The notes under the pieces were generated by a model, which searched no databases, was not told where the DNA came from, and worked only from the letters and a program-made list of their open reading frames with translations. From Euptelea pleiosperma (taxonomy: Eukaryota > Streptophyta > Magnoliopsida > Ranunculales > Eupteleaceae), in the NCBI GenBank assembly GCA_035048495.1, contig CM068540.1:7796829-7860828 (forward strand): a stretch of DNA of 64,000 bases, written 5' to 3'. Numbering within the stretch: position 1 is the stretch's first letter; each line of letters begins with the position of its first letter. Of the stretch, positions 13,101 to 25,853 are shown piece after piece. The position numbers and the translations under genes are program-made.

Positions 13101-14846
13101 GTTTTCACTCTCTAGATCTCTTAATTTCTTTTTCTCTCTCTAGTTAATCTCTTTAGATCCTAATCTCTTTTTCTTTCTCTAAGTCTAGTTCGTTTCTCTC
13201 TCTACAACCTATCTTTCTCTCTCTAGATTAAATTTATTTATGGCTTTCTAGATTGTTTTTGAATTTAATTTGACTTGTAAGAACTCATTGAGGATGAATA
13301 AAATTGTTATTTTTACATTTGTTAGTTTACTTTTGGGTTTTTGGTTGTTTGTGGCAATTTCTCTCTCTAAAAATCACTAAGCATGTTTTAAATCGCTTCA
13401 CCATTCTCACCCCACCACAATTTCTGAGATAAATCCATCATTTCATGTTCATGAATTGCGCGACTTAACCCCCGAGTGCGGATCGATATCCGACACGAAT
13501 CCCTATACAAAAGTTTATATTTTGCAGGATTAAAATGCGGATCAAATTACAAATGTGTTGATTCTAGGGTTTTCGTAACCAACGACGCGAAAAAACCCTA
13601 GTTTCACCGAAAACACCACCTTGATTGGGAGAATAAACCACAGGAGGCCGATCTTCGCGATAGTGGAGGAAGCAGAGTAGTCGAAATGAAATTCCTCTAA
13701 AAAGAGCTCCAGTTCGTAATTGGATCTAGCACAACTACATTTGAGAACGCTTCTACCAGAGTCGCTCTTTTCGGCATATATGATGGTGCTCTTTTTGTTA
13801 TTCCTCTCGACGTATACGATGATTTTTTTTTTGAGCATGACCTTTGGATTATATTTCTATTTTTTGATGACGATGAAGTAGGCATTGTTCACGTTTGATC
13901 ACTAATAGAGGTATATCATCGTAATCATCTTTTTCCTAGCCAATGTAGCCTTATTCGCAATCTTGACCTCTATAGGGACTACGAGCACGATTCTCATACT
14001 CATCTTGAGAGAGGGGGAGGAAATGATAAACATTTCCTTTATCGGCGAAATCAATCACATGAACTCAGCCTCTGTAAGAGTGATCATCAGGAAGTTGCCT
14101 CCGCAAGAGTATGGGAGATTGTGACCTTCACCAGAGTGTTTGTTAGTAGATACTATGTTCTTACACACGTGTTTTGTTGGCTTGACGATCGTTACGGATG
14201 TTGGTATACGTAGTTATTTCGATATTTCCCAACAGGTCGATCATTCATGGTAAATGGTTGTTTAACATAGTATCCGAACCTTAAGGTCTGAAAAGTGATT
14301 AGTTTGAGTCTCCAATGGAGTGTATTCACACTTAGGGGGCCTGTTAGTAAATGGTTTGCTCTCGAGTACGCATTGTGTTGGCCCGATAACCCATTGGTAT
14401 ACATAGTTGTTTTACCTTTTTGCCAATAGGTCAATCTTTCGGGATAAATGGTTATTTAATATGGTATAAGAGCAGTAGATCCCAATAGGTCAATCTTTTG
14501 GGGTAAATAGTTGTTTAATATGTTATTAGAGCCTTAAGGCCTATGAGGTTAGGGGTTCAAGTCTCCAGTGGAGTGTACTTGTTAGCGGATGATGTGTTGG
14601 CCCAACTATCCGTGGGTATACATAGTTGTTTCGCCTTTCCCCAACAGGTCGATCTTTTGAGGTAAATGGTTGTTTAATATGGTATTATTGTAAAAGATCC
14701 CAATAGGTTGATCTTTTGGGGGCAAATGATTGTTTAATATGGTATCAGAGCCTTGAGGCCTTAGAAGTCTTAGATTCAACTCTCCAGTAGAGTATTTTCC
14801 CAAGTGTATTAGTAGATGGCGTGTTCCTGCGCATGTGTTGTGTTGG
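10135..14846 (+). repeat. Array unit 3 (odd type), split by a solo LTR
   Basis: Block C lacks its 5' part (joined directly after ATGGTATCAG at 10131). Block A runs 10440-10696 and resumes at 13607 after the inserted LTR. Block T is 14120-14846. Confidence 0.65.
10697..13606 (+). mobile_element. Solo LTR, copy B (2.9 kb) with 5-bp target duplication
   Basis: Starts TGATATTCG and ends AGTTTCA (TG...CA). Flanked by CCAAA (10692-10696) and CCGAA (13607-13611). Other array units read CCGAA at the equivalent site, so the duplication is CCGAA with one later change. Removing the insert restores the continuity of array block A. It contains a TTTAAAAG TATA-like site near 11724, a long pyrimidine-rich leader, CT tracts and GAATAAAA near 13296. 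There is no internal retrotransposon sequence, so this is a solo LTR. The inverted motif GGAGTTGCAG...CTGCAACTCC occurs in the leader (11894-11916 and 12189-12214). Confidence 0.85.
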
Positions 14847-17016
14847 TCGATCTAGGGATTTGTTAAACATTCATATGGCGTAGGTATGTAAAAATATGAC
14901 AAGTAGTTAATTGGATGGAAAAATGGCAGATGAGGTGGTGCAGCTATATCCAAAGCTTGAAATTATGTGTTCGGTCTCATATTACATACCAAACCAAAAG
15001 AAGTGAAATACAATTCAATCAGTTCAGAATTTTTATTCATCTATTAGATAATTATAAGAAGAACTACTCAAATTTTAGAATTACAACTTACTTAATATCG
15101 AATTAAAAATTAAAATTTTTCAAGAAAACACCAATGTCAACCTCAATTGTTTTCATATTCGCAATACCTTATAATATGATGTAATTCATTACCCAGTTCG
15201 TTCGCATAAAGGAGTGGCCTACTCCTAAGAAGTTGAGCAATTAGAATAAAACTCCGTTGAAAAGATTCCAAGTCATGATTGAGATTTTGCGTGGCTCCAT
15301 CAGAGAACGCTCCTGATGGAGTCGGTCTTCCATGCATATACGACAATGCTCTTCTCGTCGCTCATTCTAGCTTACACGACGGCCATTTTCTTCATGAGCA
15401 TGACTTTTGGGCTACTTTTCCCATTCTTGACGACGATTATAGCAGCGTCGTTCATGTCTGATCGCTGCAAGAGTTCTAACATCATAATCGTCTTCCTCTT
15501 GTACGGTGCTGGAAACACCACCTTGATTGGCAGAATAAACCACATGAGGTCGGTCTTCGCGAGAGTGAAGGAAGCGGAGCAATCGAATTGAAATTCCTCT
15601 GAAAAGACCCCCAGCTCGTGATTGGATCTAGCGCAACTGCATTTGAAAACTCTCCTACTAAAGTCACTTTTTTTGGCATATATGATGGTGCTCTTTATGT
15701 CGTTCCTCTCGACATATAATATGATTTTCTTTTTGAGCACGGCCTCTGGATTGCATTTCTAGTTCTTGATGACGATGAAGTCAGCATCATTCACGCTTGA
15801 TCACTACAAGAGGTATATCATCGTCATCTTCTTTTTCCTAGTCAGTGCCGCCTTATTCGTGATCTCGACCTCTACAAGGACTGCGAGCATGATTTTCATA
15901 TTCATCTTGAGAGAGGGAGAGAAAATGCGAAACACCTCATTTACCAGCGAAATCAACCACATGAACTCAGTCTTTGTGAGAGTAATCACCAGGAGGTCAC
16001 CTCCGTGAGAGTGTGGCCTTCACTAGACTATCTATTAGCAAAGAGCATGTTTTTATTCACATGTTGTGTTGGCTCGACGACCGTTATGAGCATTCGTATA
16101 CATAGTTATTTTGTCTTTCCCCAACAGATCGATCTTTCATGGTAAATGGTTGTTTAACATGGTATCAGAGCCTTAAGGCCTGGAAAGTGACTAGTTTAAT
16201 TCTCCAATGGAATGTATTCCCGCTGAGGGGGCTTGTTAGCGAATGGTTTGTTCTCACGTATGCATTGTGTTGGCCTGACGACGCATTGGTATACATAGTT
16301 ATTTCGCATTTCCCCAACAGGTCAATCTTTTGGGGTAAATAGATATTTAATATGGTATCAAAGCAATAGATCCCAATAGGTCAATCTTTTCGAGTAAATA
16401 GTTGTTTAATATGGTATCATAGCCTTACTGCCTTAGAGCTCGCAGATTCAAGTCTCTAGTGGAGTGTATTCCCGGGTGTTTTAGCAGCTGGTGTGTTCCT
16501 GCGCATGTGTCGTGTTAGCCCGATGATCTGTTGGTATACATATATAGTTGTTTCGCCTTTCCCAACATGTCTATCTTTTGAGGTAAATGATTGTTTATTA
16601 TGGTATCAGAGCAGGATATCCCAATAGGTCGATCTTATGGGGTAAATGGTTGTTTAATATGATATTAGAACCTTACGGCATACGAAGTTACAGGTTCAAG
16701 TCTCCAGTAGAGTGTATCCCATTGAGGGCATTTTAGTGGATGATGTGTTCCCGTGCATGTGTTGTGTTGGCCCGACGATCCGTTGGTGTACATAGTTGTA
16801 TCACCTTTCTCCAACATGTCAATTTTTGGAGGTAAATAGTTGTTTAATATGGTATTATTGTAGGGGATCTTAATAGGTTGATCTTTTTGGGGTAAATGGT
16901 TGTTTAATATGGTATTAAAGCCTTAAGGCCTTAGAGGTCATAGATTCAAGTCTCTAGTGGAGTATTTTCCCGGGTTTGTTAGCGAATGGTGTGTTTCTGC
17001 GCACATGTTGTGTTGG
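14847..17016 (+). repeat. Array unit 4 (even type)
   Basis: Block C 14847-15235, block A 15235-16015, block T 16015-17016. Very similar to units 2 and 6 across all three blocks. Confidence 0.65.
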
Positions 17017-17596
17017 AACATCCATATGGTGCAGGTATCCAAAAACATGTCAAGTAGTTCACTGGATAAAAAAATGATAGATAAAGTGGTGCAGCTGTAT
17101 CCAAACCTTGAAATTATTTGTCCGATCTCAAATTACATACCAAACAATAAGAAGCAAAATACGATTCAATCCGTTCAGAAATTTTATTCATCTATTAGAC
17201 AATTACCAGAAGAACTAAAATTTTAGAATTAGAACCTACTTACATAATATCAAAATTAAAAATGAAAAAATTTTAAAGAAAGCACAAATGTAAACTTCAA
17301 TTGTATTCATATTCGCAAATAAAGTCATTCCTAAATGAAAACACCATAATCAATTTCATATCAGAAGATAATGTCATATGTATAACAATACCTTACAATA
17401 TGATGTAATTCATCACCTAATTGGTTCACATAGAAGAGTGACATACTCCAAAGAAGCCAAGCAACCGGAATAAAATTTCGTTGAAAAGACTTACAACTCG
17501 TGATTGAGATTTTGCATGGCTGCATCTGAGAACGCTCCTATTGGAGTCGTTCTTCCCTGCGTATACGATAGTGCTCTTTCCGTCGCTCCTCCCGAC

Positions 17597-18322
17597 GTGC
17601 CATTTTCTTCACGAGCACGACCGACGTGCTACCTTGCCCATTGTTGACAACGATTATAGTGGCGGCATTCACGCCTGATCCGTATAAGAGTTCTAACATC
17701 ATAATTCAGTCCTCCTGACTGGTGTCGAAAACACCACATTGATCGGCATAATAAACCACAGGAGGCCGGTCTTCGCGATAATGGAGGAAGCAGAGTAGTC
17801 GGAATGAAATTCTTCGCGATAAGCTCCAGCTCGTAATTGGATTTTGCACAGCTACATTTGAGAATGCTCCTACCGGAGTTACTCTTTTCGGTGTATATGA
17901 TGGTACTCTTTTTGTTATTCCTCCCGACGTATACGGTGATTTTCTTTTTTAGTATGACCTTTGGATTACATTTCTATTTTTTGACGATGATGAAGTCGGC
18001 ATTGTTCACGCTTGATTACTAATAGAGGTATATCATCGTAATCATCTTTTTCCTAGCCAGTGTCGCCTTATTCACGATCTTGACCTCTATAGAGACTGCG
18101 AGCAGGATTCTCATACTCATCTTGAGAGAGGGAGGAAACGGGAAACATCTTCTTTATCGGCGAAATCAACCATATGAACTCAGCCTCTGTGAAAGTGATC
18201 ATCAGAAGGTTGCCTCCGCGAGAGTATGAGAGATTATGACCTTCACTAGAGTGTTTGTTAGCAGATACTATGTTCCTACACACATATTTTGTTGGCTCGA
18301 TGATCGTTACGAATGTTGGTAT
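17597..18322 (+). repeat. Left copy of direct duplication flanking the caulimovirid fragment
   Basis: Begins GTGCCATTTTCTTCACGAGC and runs through the second half of block A into the start of block T. The copy at 20463-21149 matches it far better than other units do. Both share a small deletion (CGACGTGCCATTTTC) that unit 7 lacks, so the right copy was made from the left or from its near relative. Confidence 0.65.
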
Positions 18323-20462
18323 TCACGAGCATTCGTCTCGACTCAGTACTCTTAACCCCTTCTCCTAATGCATCAAGTTCTTCTCCAATTACTGTTCCAC
18401 AATCCAAACTTAGTTTTCTTCCTCAAAAACCACTCTATCCCACTCTTCTCCCAACGTCGCAACCTTCTGACTTTATATCCGAAATAACTAAACGACTTCA
18501 ATCCACAACCTCAACTGACAAAGGAAAACTTCCTTCTATCAACGCTCTCCAAACCATGTCAGACCATGATACCATTACTCATGCACCTGAGCCTGATCCA
18601 AACCCCATACCTACTCACCATGATAATGATCAACCTCTCCATATGAACCCAGACAGTGATCATACCCAACCACTCAATTCACCTCTTACATCTGACTATC
18701 CAGAACTGAACAAAATTTTTCATCCCCAACAGTTTAAGCATTCCAGTCGCTTTAACAACTCCACCACAAAAAACTACTACACTCGCCCAACTCCTGTTGA
18801 TCTTCAACTCGAAGAATCTTCTCAAACTTGTAATCAAATGCTCGTTTACGCCAATGCCTGTTATATTAATCACAACCAAGAATCAAATATCACTGTGGCC
18901 ATTACCGTTGGTTTTACCGGTCAACTACATGGCTGGTGGCATGAATATTTCTCTGAGGCCCAACGCGACGAGATTCTAACTGCCATCAAGCGCTAAGCCA
19001 ATGGACACCCAAAATTAAATGCCGATGGTCACCAACAATTCGATTCATTACTCACCCTCGTCGTCAATATAATTCACCATTTCTTAGGAAAAATAGATGA
19101 TCTTTATGAACGCAACAAAGACCAACTCCTTAATCTCAAATGTTTCACTTTATCTGATTATCGATGGTACAAAGATGTCTTCCTCTCAAAAAAATTTTGC
19201 ATTCCCGACTGTAACGCATCCTTCTGGAAAGAAAAATTCATTTTTGGTCTCCCCCCTCTCTTCGCTGAACGAGTCAAAGACAACTTACGCGACCAGCATG
19301 ATGGAACTTTAAATTACAATCGTTACTCTTACGGTGAGCTGACTCACACTATTCAAAAAACAGGATTCAAAATCTGTATTGACCTCAAACTTCAAAAACA
19401 AATCAAACAACAACGCTCTAGTAAACAACAAGAATTAGGCGATTTCTGCTGGGATTTTGGTATTACTTCCCTTACCTCGCCTTCTCGCCGCAAGCCTCGA
19501 CCTTCCCCCACTCCATCCTCCACTCACACCCGCGCTTCCCCTACCCTACCTAAACCTACCTATTACAAACAACCCACCCCTAAATCTTCGCCAAAATCTA
19601 CTAACAAATGCTATAAATGCGGCAAACCTACCATTTCGCCAATAAATGTTTTTCAAAAACCCCTTCCAAAAAAATTCGCCAAATCAATCAACCTGACTCT
19701 GACACCCATAACCCTGCCCCTTGCTCACCTGAACCTCGTAATTGTTGTAACACATGTCACACCAATCACGAATATATCAACGACACAAACGACGAACCTT
19801 TATCTGTCAATGTCCTTACCACCCATGAAGAGCTCCTCCTCGATATCATTGACAAACTCCCCGACTTAAACCTCAAAAATCAATATCTCCGTCAACTCCT
19901 TCAAAACAACGTTTCTTCTTCCTCCACTCCGCCTGCCACTAAACCCTCCATTCAGCATATCGACTCTCCCTTTTCCACGAAAGACGTTTATGACCGCGTC
20001 AACCACCCCAACCATTCCCCCCACGAACCTTCCCTTAGCACCCTCCAACACGAAATCAACCAATTAAAAAATGAAGTCCTCCACCTAAAAACCACTGTTG
20101 ACCAATTAAAACTTTCTCAAAATACCACACCTGATACAACCCTTGATAATTTTGTTGCTGCCTCTGTCACTCAATATTTATCCCAAAAATGGTACACCAC
20201 AATCTTCCTCAATATTAAACAATTTTCCAAAGAGTTCCTCACTCTCATTGATAGCGGTGCCGACATCAATTGTATCCGCGAAGGTCTCATCCCTACCAAA
20301 TTTTTAGAAGCCACTAGTACCACAATTACAACCGCTAACAGCAATACATGTCGGGTCGATTTCAAAATCCCTCTGGCTCATATTTGTAAAAATAAACAAT
20401 GCATTGCTGTCTCCTTCCTCATCGTAAAAGATCTTCAACAAGAAGTTATCCTCGGTACCGAC
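18323..20462 (+). pseudogene. Endogenous caulimovirid (pararetrovirus) capsid-protease fragment, broken
   Basis: Fragment of a Caulimoviridae-like polyprotein. In order it shows a low-complexity leader, a coat-protein region (a GWW motif, then a WKEKF...GLPPLFAE-type segment and an ELG-FC segment, as I know from plant pararetrovirus capsids), a CX2C-type zinc knuckle near 19610-19650, and a retropepsin-type aspartic protease with DSGAD near 20250. An in-frame stop at 18994-18996 interrupts the coat-protein region, and a one-base shift near 19627 breaks the zinc knuckle. No movement protein, reverse transcriptase or RNase H follows. The first codons (18313-18322) belong to the flanking repeat. 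It is a dead genomic relic, not a functional virus. A Metaviridae gag/protease is the alternative, but the capsid motifs favour Caulimoviridae. Confidence 0.75.
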
Positions 20463-21149
20463 GTGCCATTTTCTTCACGAGCACGACAGATGTGCTACCT
20501 TGCCCATTGTTGACAATGATTATAGTGGCGGCATTCATGCCTGATCCGTATAAGAGTTCTAACATCATAATTCAGTCCTCTTGACTGGTGCCGAAAACAC
20601 CACATTGATCGGCATAATAAACCACAGGAGACCGATCTTCGTGATAATGGAGGAAGCAGAGTAGTCAGAATGAAATTCTTCGCGATAAGCTCCAGCTCGT
20701 GATTGGATTTTGCGCAGCTACATTTGAGAACGCTCCTACCGGAGTTACTCTTTTCGACGTATATGATTTTCTTTTTTAGCATGACCTTTGGATTACATTT
20801 CTATTTTTTGACGACGATGAAGTCGGCATTGTTCACGCTTGATTACTAATAGAGGTATATCATCGTAATCATCTTTTTCCTAGCCAGTGTCGCCTTATTC
20901 ACGATCTTGACCTCTATAGAGACTGCGAGCAGGATTCTCATACTCATCTTGAGAGAGGGAGGAAACAGGAAACATCTTCTTTATCGGCGAAATCAACCAT
21001 ATGAACTCAGCCTCTGTGAAAGTGATCATCAGAAGGTTGCCTCCGCGAGAGTATGGGAGATTGTGACGTTCACCAGAGTATTTGTTAGCAGATACTATGT
21101 TCCTACACACATGTTTTGTTGGCTCGATGATCGTTATGAATGTTGGTAT
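20463..21149 (+). repeat. Right copy of direct duplication flanking the caulimovirid fragment
   Basis: Near-identical to 17597-18322. After GTTGGTATACG at 21142-21152 the normal block T sequence resumes. In the left copy, the sequence switches to viral DNA after GTTGGTAT. Confidence 0.65.
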
Positions 21150-21787
21150 ACGTAGTTATTTCAAAATTTTCGAACAGGTCGATCTTTCATGGTAAATGGT
21201 TGTTTAACATGGTATCAGAACCTTAAGGTCTAAAAAGTGATAAGTTTAAGTCTCCAATGGAGTGTATTCCTGTTTATGGGGCATGTTAGCAAATGGTTTG
21301 CTATCGAGTACGCATTGTGTTGGCCTGACAACCCATTGGTATACATAGTTGTTTCACCTTTCCCCAATAGGTCAATCTTTCAGGGTAAATGGTTATTTAA
21401 TATGGTATCAGAGCAGTAGATCCCAATAGGTCGATCTTTTGGGGTAAATGGTTGTTTAATATGGTATTAGAGCCTTAAGGCCTATGAGGTTAGGGGTTCA
21501 AGTCTCCAGTAGAGTGTGCATGTTAGCGAATGATGTGTTGGCCCGACTATCCGTTGGTATACATAGTTGTTTCGCCTTTCCCCAATAGGTCAATCTTTTG
21601 AGGAAAATGGTTGTTTAATATTGTATTATTGTAGGAGATTCCAATAGGTTGATCTTTTAGGGGCAAATGATTGTTTAATATGGTATCAGAGCCTTGATGC
21701 CTTAGAAGTCTTAGATTCAACTCTCTAGTGGAGTATTTTCCCGAGTGTATTTGCAGATGGCGTGTTCCTACGCATGTGTTGTGTTGG

Positions 21788-23962
21788 TCGATCTAGGGAT
21801 TTGCCAAACATCCATATGGCGCAAGTATGCTAAAATATGACAAGTAGTACATTGGATGGAGAAATGGCAGATGAGGTGGTGCAGCTATATCCAAATCTTG
21901 AAATTACGTGTTCAGTCTCATATTACATACCAAACCAAAAGAAGTGAAATACGATTCAATCAGTTCAGAATTTTTATTCATCTATTAGATAATTACAAGA
22001 AGAACTACTCAAATTTTAGAATTATAACCTACTTACTTAATATCCGCATTAAAAATTAAAACTTTTCAAGAAAACACCAATGTCAACCTCAATTGTTTTC
22101 CTATTCGCAATACCTTATAATGTGATGTAATTCGTTACGCAGTTGGTTCGTATAAAGGAGTGGCCTACTCCCAAGAAGCCGAGCAATTGGAATAAAATTC
22201 TGTTGAAAAGATTCTGGCTCATGATTGAGATTTTGCGTGACTCCATCTGAGAACACTTCTGATGGAGTCGCTCTTCCATGCGTATATGATAGTGCTTTTC
22301 TTGTCGCTCATTCTGGCTTATACGACGGCCATTTTTTTCATTAGCATGACCTCCGGGCTACCTTCCCCATTCTTGACGACTATTATGACAGCGTCGTTCA
22401 CGTCTGATCGCTACAAGAGTTCTAACATCATAATCGTCTTCCTCTTGGATGGTGCTAGAAACACCACCTTGATTGGCTGAATAAACCACATGAGGTCGGT
22501 CTCCGCGAGAGTGAAGGAAGCAGAGCAATCGAATTGAAATTCCTCTGAAAAGACCCACAGCTCGTGATTGGATCTAGCGCAACTACATTTGAGAACGCTC
22601 CTACCAGAGTAACTTTTTCTAGATATATGATGGTGCTCTTTGTGTCGCTCCTCCCGACGTATAAGATGATTTTTTTTTAGCACGACCTCTAGATTGCATT
22701 TTTAGTTCTTCTTAACGATAATGAAGTCAGCATTATTCACGCTTGATCACTATAAGAGGTATATCATCGTCATCTTCTTTTTCCTAGTCAGTGCCGCCTT
22801 ATTCGTGATCTTGACCTCTACAAGGACTGTGAACACGATTTTTATATTTATCATGAGGGAGGGAGAAAAAACATGAAAACACCTCATTTACCGGCGAAAT
22901 CAACCACATGAACTTAGTCTCTGTGAGAGTAATCACCAGGAGGTCGCCTCCGTGAGAGTGGCCTTCGCTAGACTGTCTATTAGCAGATAGTGTGTTTTTA
23001 TACACGTGTTGTGTTATCTCGACGACCGTTATGACCGTTGGTATACGTAGTTATTTTGTCTTTCCCCAACAGGTCGATCTTTCATGGTAAATGGTTGTTT
23101 AACATGGTATCAGAGCCTTAAGGCCTGAAAAATGACTGTTTTAAGTCTCCAATGGAATGTATTCCCATTGAGGGGGCATGTTAGTGAATGGTTTGTTCTC
23201 GTGTATGCGTTGTGTTGGCCTGACGACGCATTGTTATACATAGTTATTTCGCCTTTCTCCAATAGGTCAATCTTTTGGGGTAAATGGATATTTAATATGG
23301 TATCAAAGTAGTAGATCTCAACAGGTCGATCTTTTGGAGTAAATAGTTGTTCAATATGGTATCATAGCCATACTACCTTAGAGCTCGCAGATTCAAGTCT
23401 CTAGTGGAATATATTCTTCGGTGTTTTAGCGACTGTTGTGTTCTTCCGCATGTGTCGTGTTAGCCCAACGATCCGTTGGTATACATATATAGTTGTTACA
23501 CATTTCCCAACATGTCGATCTTTTGAGGTAAATGATTGTTTAATATGGTATCAGAGTAGGATATCCCAGTGGGTCGATCTTATGGGGTAAATGGTTGTTT
23601 AATATGGTATCAGAACCTTACAGCCTATGAAGTTACAGGTTCAAGTCTCCAGTAGAGTGTATTCCATTGAGGGCATTTTAGCGGATGATGTGTTCCCGTG
23701 CATGTGTTGTATTGGCCCGACGATCCGTTGGTGTACATAATTGTTTCGCCTTTCTCTAATAGGTCAATTTTGTTATGGTAAATAGTTGTTTAATATGGTA
23801 TTATTGTAGGGGATTTCATTAGGTTGATCTTTTTGGGGTAAATGGTTGTTTAACATGGTATCAGAGCCGTAAGGCCTTAGAGGTCGCATATTCAAGTCTA
23901 TAGTGGAGTATTTTCTTGAGTTTGTTAGTGGATGGTGTGTTCCTACGCACATATTGTGTTGG
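21788..23962 (+). repeat. Array unit 6 (even type)
   Basis: Block C 21788-22180, block A 22180-22975, block T 22975-23962, matching units 2 and 4. Confidence 0.65.
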
Positions 23963-25853
23963 TCAATCTGAGATTGACCAAACATCCATATGGTGCAGAT
24001 ATGCAAAAATATGACAAGTAGTTCACTGGATGGGAAAATGACAGATAAAGTGGTGCAGCTGTGTCAAAACCTTTAAATTCTATGTCTGGTCTCAGATTAT
24101 ATTCCAAACAATAAGAAGCAAAATATGATTCAATCAGTTCAAAAATTTTATTCATCTATTAGACAATTACCAGAAGAGCTACTCAAATTTTAGAATTAGA
24201 ACCTACTTACGTAATATAAAAATTAAAAATGAAAAACTTTTAAAGAAAGCATAAATGTTAACTTCAATTATTTTCATATTCACAAATAAAGTCATTCCTA
24301 AATGAAAACACCATAATCGTTTCCATATTAGAAGATAATGTCATATGTATCGCAATATTTTACAGTATGATATAATTCATCACCTAGTTGGTTCACATAG
24401 AAGAGTGACCTACTCCCAAGAAGCCGAGCAACCGGAATAAAATTCTGCTGAAAAGACTTTCAACTCGTGATTGAGATTTTGCATGGCTGCATCTGAGAAT
24501 GCTCCCATTAGTCATTCTTCCCTGCGTATACGATAGTGCTCTTCCCGTCGCTCCTCCCGACGTATAGACGACCATTTTCTTCACGAGCACGACCGACGTG
24601 CTACCTTGCCCATTGTTGACAATGATTATGGCGGCGACATTCACACCTGATCCCTGTAAGAGTTCTAACATCATAATTGTCTTCCTCCTGACCGGTGTCG
24701 AAAACACCATCTTGATCGGCAAAATAAACCACAAGATGCCAGTCTTCACGATAGTGGAGGAAGCAGAGTAGTCGGAATAAAATTCCTCTGAAAAGAGCTC
24801 TAGCTCGTGATAGGATCTAGCGCAGCTACATTTGAGAATGCTCCTACTAGAGTCGCTCTTTTTCGCATATATGATGGTGCTCTTTTTGTTATTCCTCCTG
24901 ACATATATGATGATTTTGTTTTTGTGCACGACCTTTGGATTATATTTCCATTTTTTGACGACGATGAAGTCGGCATTGTTCATGCTTGCTCACAAATAAA
25001 GGTAAATAAATCATTGTAATCATCTTTTTCTAGCCAGTGTCGCTTTATTCGCGATCTTTACCTCTATAGGGACTGTGAGCACGATTTTCATACTCATCTT
25101 GAGAGATGGGGAGAAAATGAGAAATACCTCCTTTATCAGTGAAATCAACCACATGAACTCAGCCTCTGTAAGAGTGATCGTCAGGAGGTCGCCTCCGCGA
25201 GAGTATGGGAGATTGTGACCTTCACCAGAGTGTTTGTTAGCAGATATTATGTTCCTACACGTGTTTTGTTAGCTCGACGATTGTTATGAATGTTGGTATA
25301 CGTAGTTATTTCGACATTTTCCAACAGGTCGATCTTTCATGGTAAATGGTTGTTTAACATAGTATCAGAATCTTAAGTTCTGAAAAGTGATTAGTTTAAG
25401 TCTCCAATGGAGTGTATTCTCGCTTAGGGGGCCTGTTAGCATATGGTTTGCTCTCGAGTACGCATTGTGTTGGCCCGACAACCCATTGGTATACACAGTT
25501 ATTTCACCTTTCCCCAACAGGTCAATCTTTCGGGGTAAATGGTCATTTAATATGGTATCAGAGCAGTAGATCCCAATAGGTCGATCTTTTGGAATAAATG
25601 GTTGTTTAATATGGTATTAGAGCCTTAAGGCCTATGAGGTTAGGGGTTCAAGTCTCTAGTGGAGTGTGCGTGTTAGCAGATGATGTGTTCCCGTGCACGT
25701 GTTGTGTTGACCCGACTATCTGTTGGCATACATAGTTGTTTCGCCTTTCCCCAACAGGTCGATCTTTTGAGATAAATGATTGTTTAATATGGTATTATTG
25801 TAGGAGATCCCAATAGGTTGATCTTTTGGGGGCAAATGATTGTTTAATATAGC
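23963..25853 (+). repeat. Array unit 7 (odd type)
   Basis: Block C 23963-24410, block A 24410-25230, block T 25230-25853. Its minus strand keeps the longest open frame of any block A (196 codons, 24393-24983). The peptide contains two related halves and resembles no protein I know. Confidence 0.65.

Larger units (their letters stand above)
17017..21787 (+). repeat. Array unit 5 (odd type), expanded by a caulimovirid fragment and a duplication
   Basis: Block C 17017-17460, with its start joined at AACATCCATATGG, a shorter junction than in other units. Block A begins at 17460. The stretch 17597-18322 is repeated at 20463-21149, with the viral fragment between the two copies. Block T is 21150-21787. 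Confidence 0.65.

Noticed and set aside
18313..20513. Possibility of a functional endogenous pararetrovirus
   Set aside because: Only a capsid-protease part is present, with a stop and a frameshift, and without movement protein, RT or RNase H.
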